Made by a program: the position numbers and the translations under genes
Shown: one piece after another, positions 17,301 through 25,059 of the stretch
How the letters are laid out: every line of letters starts with the position of its first letter
Position numbering within the stretch: the first letter of the stretch is position 1
Assembly: GCA_963851045.1 (NCBI GenBank)
Contig: CAWKNC010000001.1
Span: forward strand, 248,001-312,000
Source of the DNA: WHSW01 sp963851045
GTDB lineage: Bacteria; Actinomycetota; Thermoleophilia; Solirubrobacterales; 70-9
Reading direction: 5' to 3'
DNA: 64,000 nt
Notes under the pieces: model-generated
What the model was told of the DNA's origin: nothing
The model's database searches: none
What the model saw: the letters and a program-made list of their open reading frames with translations, nothing else

Positions 17301-18839
17301 CCAGACGACGCGGGGGCGCAGCTCGGCGAACTTCTCCGAGGGGTAGCGGCCATCGAGCATGTCGAGGACGTTCTCGAGTTGCTCGCGCGAGAGCTCGGAG
17401 AACGAATCGGTCGCGGTGACCAGCTTCTCGATCGCGTCAAGTTCCCACTCGCGGTCGGCGACCATCGAGACCAGGTGCTGAGCGAGCACGTCGAGCGGGT
17501 TGCGCGGGATGATCGTCTCCTCGATCTCTCCCGTTCGCATCCTGCCTGCAACGACCGCGCACTCCAGCAGGTCGGCGCGAAACTTCGGAAAGATCCGGCC
17601 CTTCGAGATCTCTCCCATCTTGTGCCCGGCCCGGCCGACTCGCTGCATCCCGCGCGAAACCGACTTTGGTGACTCGACCTGGATCACAAGATCGACGGCT
17701 CCCATGTCGATGCCGAGCTCGAGCGATGAGGTCGCCACGAGGCAGGGGAGCTTCCCGGACTTCAAGAGCTCCTCAACGACGAGGCGCTCCTCGTGGGCAA
17801 GCGAGCCGTGGTGGGCGCGCGCGATCTCCTCCAATATCTCCGACGCCTGATCCGGTGCGTCGTTGTGGAGCTCGTTGAGACGCTTGGCCAGGCGTTCGGC
17901 GCCGCGGCGGTTGTTGACGAAGATGATCGTCGAGGTGTGCTCGCGAACGAGCCGCAGGAGCTCGGGATAGATCGCTGGCCAAATCGAGCGCGGGTTGGCC
18001 GCGGGGTCGACCGTCGACTCGAGGCCCACGGGATCGATCGGCCCTTCGGCTGACCCGCCCGTCCCCGGAGGCGAAGCCGAGGAGATGGGCGGAACGTCGG
18101 GGTGTTGCATGTCGTCGACCGGCACGACGATCTCGATGTCCATCTCCTTGCGGACACCTGCGTTCACGATCTCGCATTTGCGTTTGGGCCCGACGAGGAA
18201 CTGCGCGATCCGCTCGAGTGGCCGCTGCGTTGCCGAGAGACCGATCCGCTGTGGCTCGGGGTTGCCCTCCAAGGCGGTCAGCTCCGACAGACGCTCGAGC
18301 GTCAACGCCAGGTGAGCGCCGCGCTTGGTCGGGGCGACGGCGTGGATCTCGTCGACGATCACCGCCTCGACTCCCGTGAGGATCTCGCGCACCTGGCTGG
18401 TCATCATCAGGTAGAGCGACTCGGGCGTCGTGATCAGGATGTCCGGCGGCGTGCGCTTCATCGCCTGGCGCTCCTTTTGCGGCGTATCGCCGGTGCGCAG
18501 GCCGACGGAGACATCCGCGCCGATGCCCTGCAGCGGAGCGCGGAGGTTGCGCTCAACGTCGTAGGAGAGCGCCTTGAGTGGTGACACGTAGACGATCTTT
18601 GTGCCGGACCCGAGCTCCGCCGGCGTCCGCGAAAGCTTGTCGATTCCCCAGAGGAACGCGCTGAGCGTCTTACCGGACCCGGTTGGCGCACAGATCAGCG
18701 TGTGCGCCCCCGATGCGATCGTCGGCCATCCGGCCTGCTGAGCCGGAGTCGGCCGCTCAAACGAAGCGTCGAACCAGCGCCGCGTGCGGTCGCTGAAGCC
18801 AGCCATTGGATCGATCTTGGAGTCCGTTTTCGTGCTCAT
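14370..18839 (-). CDS. lhr: Lhr-type large DEAD/DEAH-box helicase
   Basis: A superfamily 2 helicase of about 1489 residues, in the size class of the long Lhr proteins of actinobacteria. Motifs in order: Q-like RPTPAQQAGWP, Walker A APTGSGKT (51-58), GLRTGDTPQKER, TTPESLYLM, Walker B DEIH (163-166), LSATQRPLERIA, and the C-terminal RecA-lobe FVNNRRGAERLAKRLNEL and QRVGRAGH. The rest holds the Lhr winged-helix/beta-barrel core and long C-terminal domain. Mycobacterial Lhr is a 3'-5' ssDNA-dependent translocase linked to DNA repair. ATG 18839 is chosen because GGAGG lies 6 nt upstream; a longer open frame to 19331 overlaps the preceding glycosidase and is not credible. It is followed closely by the Nei-like glycosylase. 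Confidence 0.93.
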   Translation of the reverse strand: MSTKTDSKIDPMAGFSDRTRRWFDASFERPTPAQQAGWPTIASGAHTLICAPTGSGKTLSAFLWGIDKLSRTPAELGSGTKIVYVSPLKALSYDVERNLRAPLQGIGADVSVGLRTGDTPQKERQAMKRTPPDILITTPESLYLMMTSQVREILTGVEAVIVDEIHAVAPTKRGAHLALTLERLSELTALEGNPEPQRIGLSATQRPLERIAQFLVGPKRKCEIVNAGVRKEMDIEIVVPVDDMQHPDVPPISSASPPGTGGSAEGPIDPVGLESTVDPAANPRSIWPAIYPELLRLVREHTSTIIFVNNRRGAERLAKRLNELHNDAPDQASEILEEIARAHHGSLAHEERLVVEELLKSGKLPCLVATSSLELGIDMGAVDLVIQVESPKSVSRGMQRVGRAGHKMGEISKGRIFPKFRADLLECAVVAGRMRTGEIEETIIPRNPLDVLAQHLVSMVADREWELDAIEKLVTATDSFSELSREQLENVLDMLDGRYPSEKFAELRPRVVWDRTAGVVRGRKGARQLAVTNAGTIPDRGLYGVHLPDGRRVGELDEEMVYEARPGQTFLLGATTWRIQDITRDRVIVIPAPGVPGAVPFWRGDGVGRPSELGRAIGAFSREAVSKDAETLARENDLDERAANNLVTYLREQQAATRVVPSDETLVVEKFRDEIGDWRLCVLSPFGGRVHAAWGLALSRRIREEHDLEADAIWSDDGIVIHLPDADEPPDAALVLLEPDEVEDLVVAELGGSALFGARFRENAARSLLLPRAYPGKRTPLWQQRLKSQSLLEVAKDFPRFPVILETYRECLRDVLDLPALIELLRDLQSRKITLVEVETQSASPFASSLLFDYVATYMYEGDTPNAERRAAALALDRDLLSELLGADELRELINPDALEEVERSLQLFHPDALAKDRDALQQVLRRLGDLSVSELEERTAEGYSAESMLGKLARERRAVAVRIAGEERWIAAEDAGLYRDALGVPPPGGLPEAFLTPVEDAMLTIVRRYARTHGPFPTEQITRRLGLDVTPALKQLERAGDLVRGELLPGGSEREWCDSDVLRRVRRASVAALRQEAEAVDQAELARFLPAWQNVDVHRPAGAGIDRLREALVPLQGLALTPEVWERDVLPRRLGAYSPTWLDQLATSGEVVWIGAGALGRSGRVALYYREDVRLAGPPPSNVKLERPEGDAHDAIRERLQQAPSFWLDLVAELAFEREEIHTALWDLVWAGEVTNDAFAPLRARRLTAVGRDRRPARRFASRRSPAQEAIVGRWSLTESLFRNAPAEGPKTRAQAELMLERYGIVTRETVLAEGVPGGFSSLYGELSNLEMLGTARRGYFVEGLGGAQFALAGAVERLRSLPNREEGEYLILAATDPAQPYGAALPWPKRAEGRRPARTAGAYVLLRDGNPIVYVERGGKGIVRLVELEGEALTLAITELATAAQGKLIPKLGIERVDGEPVMGSGLEEQIVAAGFSRQPRKLVAAG

Positions 18840-18894
18840 CGCCAACCTCCGATCATACGCAGCCCCCAGGCTGGCTCGGGCGGGCTGGCCGGTG

Positions 18895-19833
18895 CTACGA
18901 CGACTTGCGGATGGCTCGGCGCAGGGCCTTGTAGGCCGGCTTTGGCTTCGCGTGCCGGTCGAGGAGCCCGAGCGAGCTGAGCCAGCGGCTGTCCTCGACG
19001 CGAACGTCGAGCAGGCGGTGGAAGATGATCGCGTGAGCCCCGCCGCGGGTGAGGAAGCCATATGCGCGTGCTGCCCGGCGCGCCTGTCCTCGGCGGCCGT
19101 ATTCGCTCGAGGCAAAGCCGATCTCGGTGACCCAGATCTGGCGACGCCCCGCCACCTCAGCGATCTCCGGCCAATCGTCGGTGAGGCTGCGGAGGTTGAT
19201 GACCGAGCGCGGGTAGAAGTTGACGCCGAGGGGGACCATGCGGTCGACGTGCCGGTACAGGCGCCGCGTGTAGGCGAGGTGGTCCGGGTCGCCCGGTGAG
19301 GGCGCGGGACCGATGATCGCCCTCGGCGCAACCGCGTGGAGAAGGTTCGTCAGCTCGGCGGCACGCCTGGGTCGCAGGTCGCCAAACAGTGGGATGTTCG
19401 GCTCGTTCCAGGCCTGGATCTTCGACCCGGGATAGCGGTCCAGGAGTGCGAGCGCCAGCCGTCTGTAGTCGTCCTCATGGCCTCGGCCGGGGCCGCAGGT
19501 GTGCAGGACGAAGTTCGTTGTGCAGTTCGGCCGAGCCCATTGCGGCGCTGCGCTCAGCGCGAACAAAACGCGGACGCCGCGAGCTTTGAGAGCTGCGAAG
19601 GCCGGATCGAGCGCGGAGAAGTCGTATCGACCCGGTTCGGGCTCGGTCAGCTCCCAACTGACCGGGACTCGGGCGATCCCAGAACCTGCCGCTGCGGCGC
19701 GCTCGGAGTGGTGCGCGAACGTGTGGGCCGCGTCGTTGAAACCGAAGAGCGGCGGTTTGCTGGCGAGCGCGGGTGTCGCCAGCACGAGCGACGCGGCGAT
19801 CGCCGCCACGACGCTCCTAGAAGTCGAGGTCAT
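18895..19833 (-). CDS. Secreted glycoside-hydrolase-like (beta/alpha)8 protein
   Basis: Exported protein of about 312 residues. The signal peptide is MTSTSRSVVAAIAASLVLAT with cleavage after ALA. The body follows clan A glycosidases: RVPVSWELTEPEPGRYDFS at strand 2-3, IQAWNEPN with the acid/base Glu after Asn, and IWVTEIGFAS with the putative nucleophile Glu. The related protein at 23450-24571 has the same pair. The substrate is unknown; envelope or exopolysaccharide turnover is an inference from its place as the last gene after rmlABCD. I use ATG 19833, which overlaps the rmlC end by 17 nt; a TTG at 19848 is the alternative. The stop is 55 bp before lhr. Confidence 0.8.
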   Translation of the reverse strand: MTSTSRSVVAAIAASLVLATPALASKPPLFGFNDAAHTFAHHSERAAAAGSGIARVPVSWELTEPEPGRYDFSALDPAFAALKARGVRVLFALSAAPQWARPNCTTNFVLHTCGPGRGHEDDYRRLALALLDRYPGSKIQAWNEPNIPLFGDLRPRRAAELTNLLHAVAPRAIIGPAPSPGDPDHLAYTRRLYRHVDRMVPLGVNFYPRSVINLRSLTDDWPEIAEVAGRRQIWVTEIGFASSEYGRRGQARRAARAYGFLTRGGAHAIIFHRLLDVRVEDSRWLSSLGLLDRHAKPKPAYKALRRAIRKSS

Positions 19834-20365
19834 CCTTGATCTCGGCAAGTGATGGCGCGGTCGCGTCGCGTTCGGACACCTTGGGGTCGGCTATCGGCCA
19901 CTCGACCGCTACCGAGGGATCGTCCCACGCGATTCCGGCCTCGGTCGCCGGGTCGTAGGGCGCCGAGAGCTTGTAGTGGACGTCGGCGATGTCGCTCAGC
20001 ACGCAGAACCCATGAGCGAACCCCTTCGGCACGAACAGCTGGCGGTGACGCTCGTCATCGAGCTCGTGACCTTCCCACCTGCCGAACGTTGGCGAGCCGC
20101 GGCGCAGATCGACGGCGACGTCCCAGATTCGCCCGCGCATACAGCGCACGAGCTTCGCCTGCCCGGGGCTGCGCTGGAAGTGAAGGCCGCGGAGGATGCC
20201 CTCACTCGATCGCGAGTGGTTGTCCTGGACGAAGTCGCAATCCACGCCGGCCTCCCGCCAGGGACCGGCGCTGAAGGTCTCGACCAAGAAGCCTCGCTCG
20301 TCGCCGTGCACGACCGGCTCGAGCAGGACCACGCCCTCGAGCTCGGTCTCCAAGACCGCGGGCAT
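19817..20365 (-). CDS. rmlC: dTDP-4-dehydrorhamnose 3,5-epimerase
   Basis: Third enzyme of dTDP-L-rhamnose synthesis, a cupin of 182 residues. It epimerises C3 and C5 of dTDP-4-keto-6-deoxyglucose. The active-site segments are present: QDNHSRS, ILRGLHFQ with the catalytic His, FVPKGFAHGFCVLSD, and the Tyr-containing HYKLSAPYDP. The start ATG overlaps the rmlB stop by one base (TGATG), so translation is probably coupled. It is the fourth gene of the rmlA-D-B-C operon. Confidence 0.96.
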   Translation of the reverse strand: MPAVLETELEGVVLLEPVVHGDERGFLVETFSAGPWREAGVDCDFVQDNHSRSSEGILRGLHFQRSPGQAKLVRCMRGRIWDVAVDLRRGSPTFGRWEGHELDDERHRQLFVPKGFAHGFCVLSDIADVHYKLSAPYDPATEAGIAWDDPSVAVEWPIADPKVSERDATAPSLAEIKDDLDF

Positions 20366-21354
20366 CAGCTGCCGTACCGGCGCTGGTAGTACTCGCGGTA
20401 CTCACCCGAGAGGATCGGCTTCCACCACCACTCGTTGTCGCGATACCAGGCAACGGTTCGCTCGATGCCCTCGTCAAAGCCGACAGCCGCCTTCCACCCG
20501 AGGCCCTCGGTCTTGTCGGCGGACAGCGAGTAGCGGCGGTCGTGGCCGAGGCGGTCGGTGACGTAGGAGATCAGCGACTCATCGCGGCCGGTCAGCTCGA
20601 GGATGCGCTTGACGACCTCGATGTTGGGCTTCTCGTCGGGCCCGCCGACGTTGTAGACCTCGCCGGCCTCTCCGGACTCGAGCACGGTGTCGATCGCGCT
20701 GGCGAAGTCGTCGACCCAGAGCCAGTTGCGCACCTGCATGCCGTCGCCGTAGACGGGAAGCGATTCGCCGGCGAGCGCGTTGAGGATGCAGAGCGGAATC
20801 AGCTTCTCCGGATACTGGCGAGGGCCGTAGTTGTTCGACGCTCGCACGATCAGCGCGTCGGAGTCATAGGTGTTGCGGTAGGCGCTGACCATCATGTCGC
20901 CGCCGGCCTTGGACGCCGAGTAAGGCGATGACGGATCGATGGGCGAGCTCTCCGTAAAGGAGCCCTCGTCAATCGAGCCGTAGACCTCGTCGGTGGAAAT
21001 CTGCAGGTGCCTGATCTGAGCCTCACGCGCTGCCTCCAACAACACGTAGGTGCCAAACACGTCGGTCTGGATGAACTCGCCCGGCGCCTCGATCGAGCGG
21101 TCGACGTGGGTCTCGGCGGCGAAGTTGACGATCGCTTCGCAGCCATCGACCGCGCGCTTGACCGCCTCGGCGTCGACGATGTCGGCAACCACCAGCTCGA
21201 GGCGCGACTCATCCAGGCCCTCGAGGTTCTCGCGCCTGCCGGCGTAGGTGAGCTTGTCGAGCACCCGCACCTTGAACTCGGGATGCGTCTCGAGGCGCCG
21301 GCGAACGTAGGCCGAACCGATGAATCCAGCGCCGCCGGTGACGAGGATGTTCAT
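20365..21354 (-). CDS. rmlB: dTDP-glucose 4,6-dehydratase
   Basis: Extended short-chain dehydrogenase of 329 residues. It converts dTDP-glucose to the 4-keto-6-deoxy sugar. The NAD-binding GGAGFIGS is at the very N-terminus. The catalytic Thr/Asp/Glu region is STDEVYGSIDEG and the YxxxK pair lies in YSASKAGGD. YGPRQYPEKLIPL, characteristic of RmlB, follows. The start at ATG 21354 overlaps the rmlD stop by 4 nt (ATGA). The longer open frame to 22230 is the antisense-like extension through rmlD and is not used. Confidence 0.97.
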   Translation of the reverse strand: MNILVTGGAGFIGSAYVRRRLETHPEFKVRVLDKLTYAGRRENLEGLDESRLELVVADIVDAEAVKRAVDGCEAIVNFAAETHVDRSIEAPGEFIQTDVFGTYVLLEAAREAQIRHLQISTDEVYGSIDEGSFTESSPIDPSSPYSASKAGGDMMVSAYRNTYDSDALIVRASNNYGPRQYPEKLIPLCILNALAGESLPVYGDGMQVRNWLWVDDFASAIDTVLESGEAGEVYNVGGPDEKPNIEVVKRILELTGRDESLISYVTDRLGHDRRYSLSADKTEGLGWKAAVGFDEGIERTVAWYRDNEWWWKPILSGEYREYYQRRYGS

Positions 21355-22214
21355 CGCATCGCCCTTCCCAGCGCGTCGCGGCTCGTGCGCGCCGAGAGGT
21401 ACTCCGCGAGGCCCCGACGCCAGTCGGGGAGCACGATCGCGTCGCTCCGCTCGCTTCCCAGCAGCGACAGCGCCGGTCGCGGGGCGGGACGACCGAGCAT
21501 CTCGGTGGTTCCCGCCATCACGCGGGTGTCCATGTCGGCCTGATCGAAGATCTCCTGCGCGTAGTCGAACCACGAGCAGCGCCCGCCGCCGGCCATGTGG
21601 TGGATCCCGTAGGCGTCGCTCTGCGCCAGCTCTACGAGCGCGCTCGCGAGGTGCGGGGTGTAGGTCGGGCTCGCGACCTGATCGGAGACCACGATCACCT
21701 CGGGCTGCTCGGCGCCAACCCTGAGCATGGTCTCGACAAAGTTCGGCCCGCCGACTCCGAAGAGCCACGACGAGCGGACGATGAAGTGGCGCGGGTTCGC
21801 GATCTGCGTCGACGTCTCCCCGGCCTGCTTGGAGCGCCCGTAGGCAGAAATGGCCGCTGGGAGATCGGACTCGACGTATGCGCTCCCCTTCTGGCCGTCG
21901 AAGACGTAATCGCTCGAGACGTAAACAACGCCTGCGTTGTACGCGGCGGCCGTCGCCGCGACGATGCCGGCAGCGGTGTCGTTGACCCGCATCGCGTCGC
22001 GCTCGGCCGTCTCGGCGCCATCGACGTCGGTCCACGCGGCGCAGTTGAAGACGACGTCGGGACGCAGCTCGGCGATCGCATCCTCGACCGCGGCAGCGTC
22101 GGTGATGTCGAGCTCGGCCCGGCTGAGCCCGGCCACCGACCAGCCGCGCTCGGCAAGCGCCGCCACCAGGTCCTGGCCGAGCATCCCGGCGGCGCCGGTG
22201 ACAAGCGCCCTCAT
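21351..22214 (-). CDS. rmlD: dTDP-4-dehydrorhamnose reductase
   Basis: NAD(P)H-dependent reductase of 287 residues that completes dTDP-L-rhamnose. It carries the Rossmann motif GAAGMLGQDL, the central FNCAAWTDVDGAE, YVSSDYVFDG and the catalytic YGRSKQAGE. Start ATG 22214 is chosen over TTG 22220. It sits 49 bp downstream of rmlA and overlaps rmlB by 4 nt. Confidence 0.96.
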   Translation of the reverse strand: MRALVTGAAGMLGQDLVAALAERGWSVAGLSRAELDITDAAAVEDAIAELRPDVVFNCAAWTDVDGAETAERDAMRVNDTAAGIVAATAAAYNAGVVYVSSDYVFDGQKGSAYVESDLPAAISAYGRSKQAGETSTQIANPRHFIVRSSWLFGVGGPNFVETMLRVGAEQPEVIVVSDQVASPTYTPHLASALVELAQSDAYGIHHMAGGGRCSWFDYAQEIFDQADMDTRVMAGTTEMLGRPAPRPALSLLGSERSDAIVLPDWRRGLAEYLSARTSRDALGRAMR

Positions 22215-22263
22215 GGACAAGGCGCCTCAACGGCGGCGCGACTCGGCTTCGCTTCGCTCCGCC

Positions 22264-23340
22264 TCATGGAATTGTGATCTCCGAGCGGTCGCCGACGATC
22301 ATCTGCAGCGTCTTGGGCATCGCTTCGCCGCGGACGATCTTCACGTCCTTGCCGAGCAGGCTCGCCTCGATCCGCGCGGGCAGGTTGCGGACGCTCGCGC
22401 CTGCGAGCAGGATCGAATGCTCGACCTCGGATCCGATCACCTCGACCCCCTCGCCGATCGACGTATACGGGCCCACGTATGAGTCGACGATTCGCGCGCC
22501 GGCTGCAATTGAGACGGGACCGCGGATGACCGCTCGCTCGAGCACCGCCCCTTGCTCGATCGCGACGCGGCCCTCAACCCGGCTCGCGTCGTCGAGCTCA
22601 ACCGCGATCGAACGCTCCAGATCCTCGAGCACGAGGCGGTTGGCCTCGAGCATGTCGGCAAGCTGACCGGTGTCCTTCCACCAGCCCGCAACCGTGTGAC
22701 TGTCCACCCGGGCGCCGGTGTCGATCAGATGCTGGATGGCGTCGGTGATCTCGAGCTCGTTGCGAGCCGATGGCTTGATCGCCCGCGCGGCATCGAGGAT
22801 TGCCGGGGTGAACATGTAGACGCCGACCAAGGCCATGTCGCTGGGTGGATCCTTGGGCTTTTCGACGAGGTGGACGACCGAGTCGCCGTCGAGTTCGGCC
22901 ACTCCGTAGTGCCAGGGATCGGGCACCTTGGTCAGGAGGATCAGCGCCTCGGGCTCGTTCGCTCGGAACCTATCGACGAGATCGGTGATCCCGTCGCGCA
23001 GAAGGTTGTCGCCGAGATACATGACGAAGGCCGAGTCGCCGAGGAAGTCCGCCGCCGTCAGCACGGCGTGAGCGAGGCCCTCGGGCCGGGCCTGCGGGAT
23101 GTAGGTGATCGACGCCCCGAACGCCGAGCCATCGCCGGCCGCCTCGCGGATCTCCTCACCGGTCTCCGGTGCGATGATGATCCCGATCTCCTGGATGCCG
23201 GCGTCGACGAGCGCCTCGATGCCGTAGAAGAGCACGGGCTTGTTGGCGACCGGCACCAGTTGCTTCGCCGAGGTATGCGTGATCGGTCGCAGGCGCGTGC
23301 CCGCGCCGCCCGACAGAATCAGGCCTTTGAGTGCCTCCAT
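22264..23340 (-). CDS. rmlA: Glucose-1-phosphate thymidylyltransferase (long form)
   Basis: First enzyme of the pathway, 358 residues. It joins dTTP and glucose-1-phosphate. The nucleotide-binding signature is LSGGAGTRLRPITHTSAKQL, with YLGDN, EKPKDPPSD and WWKDTGQ as further landmarks. The C-terminal ~110 residues (VEGRVAIEQGAVLERAVIRG and on) add a left-handed beta-helix domain, marking the long RmlA/G1PTT subgroup of actinobacteria and archaea rather than the 290-residue enterobacterial form. ATG 23340 follows TAGCCT by 7 nt, so the operon mRNA is probably leaderless. Confidence 0.96.
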   Translation of the reverse strand: MEALKGLILSGGAGTRLRPITHTSAKQLVPVANKPVLFYGIEALVDAGIQEIGIIIAPETGEEIREAAGDGSAFGASITYIPQARPEGLAHAVLTAADFLGDSAFVMYLGDNLLRDGITDLVDRFRANEPEALILLTKVPDPWHYGVAELDGDSVVHLVEKPKDPPSDMALVGVYMFTPAILDAARAIKPSARNELEITDAIQHLIDTGARVDSHTVAGWWKDTGQLADMLEANRLVLEDLERSIAVELDDASRVEGRVAIEQGAVLERAVIRGPVSIAAGARIVDSYVGPYTSIGEGVEVIGSEVEHSILLAGASVRNLPARIEASLLGKDVKIVRGEAMPKTLQMIVGDRSEITIP

Positions 23341-23347
23341 CGGTGGG

Positions 23348-23353
23348 AGGCTA
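23348..23353 (-). promoter_or_regulatory. -10 element of a leaderless promoter for the rml operon
   Basis: TAGCCT on the minus strand ends 7 nt before the rmlA ATG. It is the same hexamer as in the two promoters at 1489 and 5269. No convincing -35 element is seen. Confidence 0.45.
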
Positions 23354-23449
23354 GCGTCGCAAGGTAGAACTCAGCGGCGTGCGCGACCTCGGACGAGATT
23401 GTGTGTTGAACTACTCGATGAAAGCTACGACCGGAGGTTTAGGGTTCTG

Positions 23450-24571
23450 ATGGAGCGAGCAGGAGCGCGACGGCGTGTGGCCGTCCTATCCGTATTGATC
23501 GGGGCGCTCGGCGCGCTCACGTTTAGTCCAGCGGCGCAGGCGAAGGCAAAGGCGCCGGCTGACTTCTTTGGTGTGAGTCCCCAGACGACGGTCTTCGGCG
23601 GTGACGTTGACCGGATGGGCGTCGCCAAGGTGGGCGTCATGCGCATCATCATCAACTGGGCGGCGGTGGATCAGACCGCGGCGCCGGACGACAACGACTG
23701 GACCGGCCCTGACTCGATCATGCTCGAGGCCGCGCGCAACGGAATCGAGATTCAGCCCTTCATCTTCGGTACACCGAGCTGGGTCGCTCAGGGACTGGAC
23801 AATCAGAAGTGCACCGGCGATGACTGCGTCGTTTACGCGCCGAAGTCGAAGGCGGCCCTCGCGGCCTGGGAGAAGTTCGTGAGCGAGGCCGTCGCCCGCT
23901 ACGGCCCGGGTGGAACGTTCTTTCAGCTGAACCCGGGGGTTCCGCAGAACCCGATCACCGATTGGCAGGCCTGGAACGAGATGAACTCGGAGACGTTCTA
24001 CGCGCCGAAGCCGAGCCCGAAGAAGTACGCGAAGCTGCTGAAGGCATTCGCGGCCGGCGTAAATTCTCAGGACCGGCGCGCGAAGGTCGTACTCGGAGGC
24101 ATGGCCGAGCTGGCCGGCTCCAAGCAGGCGGTCGATGGTTCCGGCTATCTGGCCGATCTCTACAAGGTCAAGGGCGCAAAGAAGTCCTTCGACGGCGTGG
24201 CGATCCACCCGTACGGCGCGAGCGTTGGCAAGATTGCTGACCAGACCGACCTCTTCACCGACGTCATCAAGAAGGCGCGCGACAAGAAGGTCGGTCTCTG
24301 GGTCACTGAGATCGGAGCCGGCTCGGATAAGGGCGGAAGCTCGCTCAACCGCGGCACAAAGGGCCAGGCGAAGCTCCTGAAGGCGGGCTACAAGTACTTC
24401 ATCAAGAAGCGCAAGAAGCTCAACGTTCAGGTCGTCGACTGGTTCAGCTGGCAGGACTCGCCGGTCGAGATCTGCGTTTGGTGTACGAGCTCGGGTCTGC
24501 TCGCGCTTGACGGCTCAGCGAAGCCGTCGCTGAAGGAGTTCGTGAAGCTGACGGGCGGTTCGACCGGCTAG
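23450..24571 (+). CDS. Secreted glycoside-hydrolase-like (beta/alpha)8 protein
   Basis: Exported 373-residue protein divergent from the rml operon. The signal peptide covers about the first 34 residues, ending PAAQA-KAKAP. Landmarks are those of GH-A clan enzymes: WAAVDQTAAPDDNDWTGPD near the N-terminus, DWQAWNEMNS (general acid Glu), VAIHPYG, LWVTEIGAGS (nucleophile Glu) and VDWFSWQDSP near the end. It is a distant relative of the protein at 18895-19833. ATG 23450 has GGAGG 12 nt upstream, rather long spacing. The substrate is unknown; a role in rhamnose-containing polysaccharide metabolism is only suggested by context. The stop overlaps the convergent PPOX gene by 4 nt. Confidence 0.82.
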   Translation: MERAGARRRVAVLSVLIGALGALTFSPAAQAKAKAPADFFGVSPQTTVFGGDVDRMGVAKVGVMRIIINWAAVDQTAAPDDNDWTGPDSIMLEAARNGIEIQPFIFGTPSWVAQGLDNQKCTGDDCVVYAPKSKAALAAWEKFVSEAVARYGPGGTFFQLNPGVPQNPITDWQAWNEMNSETFYAPKPSPKKYAKLLKAFAAGVNSQDRRAKVVLGGMAELAGSKQAVDGSGYLADLYKVKGAKKSFDGVAIHPYGASVGKIADQTDLFTDVIKKARDKKVGLWVTEIGAGSDKGGSSLNRGTKGQAKLLKAGYKYFIKKRKKLNVQVVDWFSWQDSPVEICVWCTSSGLLALDGSAKPSLKEFVKLTGGSTG

Positions 24572-25038
24572 TAGGTCGCGCCCAGTTTGCGGTGATCCCA
24601 GGTCGCGGTTCGCTTCGCCTCGAAGCGGATCGCGACCCGTTTCACCGCCTGCGCCTCAAGAGCAGCGGCGGCATCTCCCTCGATTGAGTCGATGCCCTCC
24701 GCGTAGCGGACCGCCAGCTCCTTGCCGAACTCGGCGACCGTCGCCGTGTCGCGAATCAGCTCCGCCTCAGCCTCGATCTGGATTCCGCGCAGCTCGGTGT
24801 ACTCGGTCCCGGCTTCAATCAGGAGCGTCGCGCGCGGGTCGCGCTCGAGGTTCCTCACCTTCTGGGACTTCGCAAAGGTCCAGATCCAGATCTCACCCGA
24901 GCGAACGGTGAACCACATCGGCATCGAGTGTGGCCAGCCGCGCGGGCCGATCGAGCTGACGACAACGACGCGCTCTTGATCAAGCAGCTCGGCCTGCTCA
25001 TTGGCGCTCAGTTTGATCTGGTCGCGGCGGCTCGGCAT
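24568..25038 (-). CDS. PPOX-class (pyridoxamine 5'-phosphate oxidase-like, probably F420/flavin) protein
   Basis: A split-barrel flavin/deazaflavin-binding protein of 156 residues. The pattern is RVVVVSSIGPRGWPHSMPMW at the N-terminus, IWIWTFAKSQKVRNLERDPR (the phosphate-binding KxxKxxNLxxDPR motif), ATLLIEAGTEYTELRGIQIEAEAEL, and a C-terminal helix. In actinobacteria this family includes F420-dependent reductases, but the cofactor cannot be fixed from sequence. A TACGCT element 11 nt upstream of ATG 25038 suggests leaderless transcription. A copy of its first ten codons survives at 27661-27689. Confidence 0.87.
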   Translation of the reverse strand: MPSRRDQIKLSANEQAELLDQERVVVVSSIGPRGWPHSMPMWFTVRSGEIWIWTFAKSQKVRNLERDPRATLLIEAGTEYTELRGIQIEAEAELIRDTATVAEFGKELAVRYAEGIDSIEGDAAAALEAQAVKRVAIRFEAKRTATWDHRKLGATY

Positions 25039-25059
25039 TGGCCGGGCGCAGCGTAGTCG

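Noticed and set aside
18840..19331. N-terminal extension of the Lhr helicase to 1653 residues
   Set aside because: The extra 164 residues are Arg/Ser-rich and overlap the exported glycosidase gene. A Shine-Dalgarno and the conserved start point to ATG 18839.
21355..22230. N-terminal extension of RmlB
   Set aside because: It covers rmlD in another frame. RmlB's GGAGFIG lies directly after ATG 21354, as in all family members.
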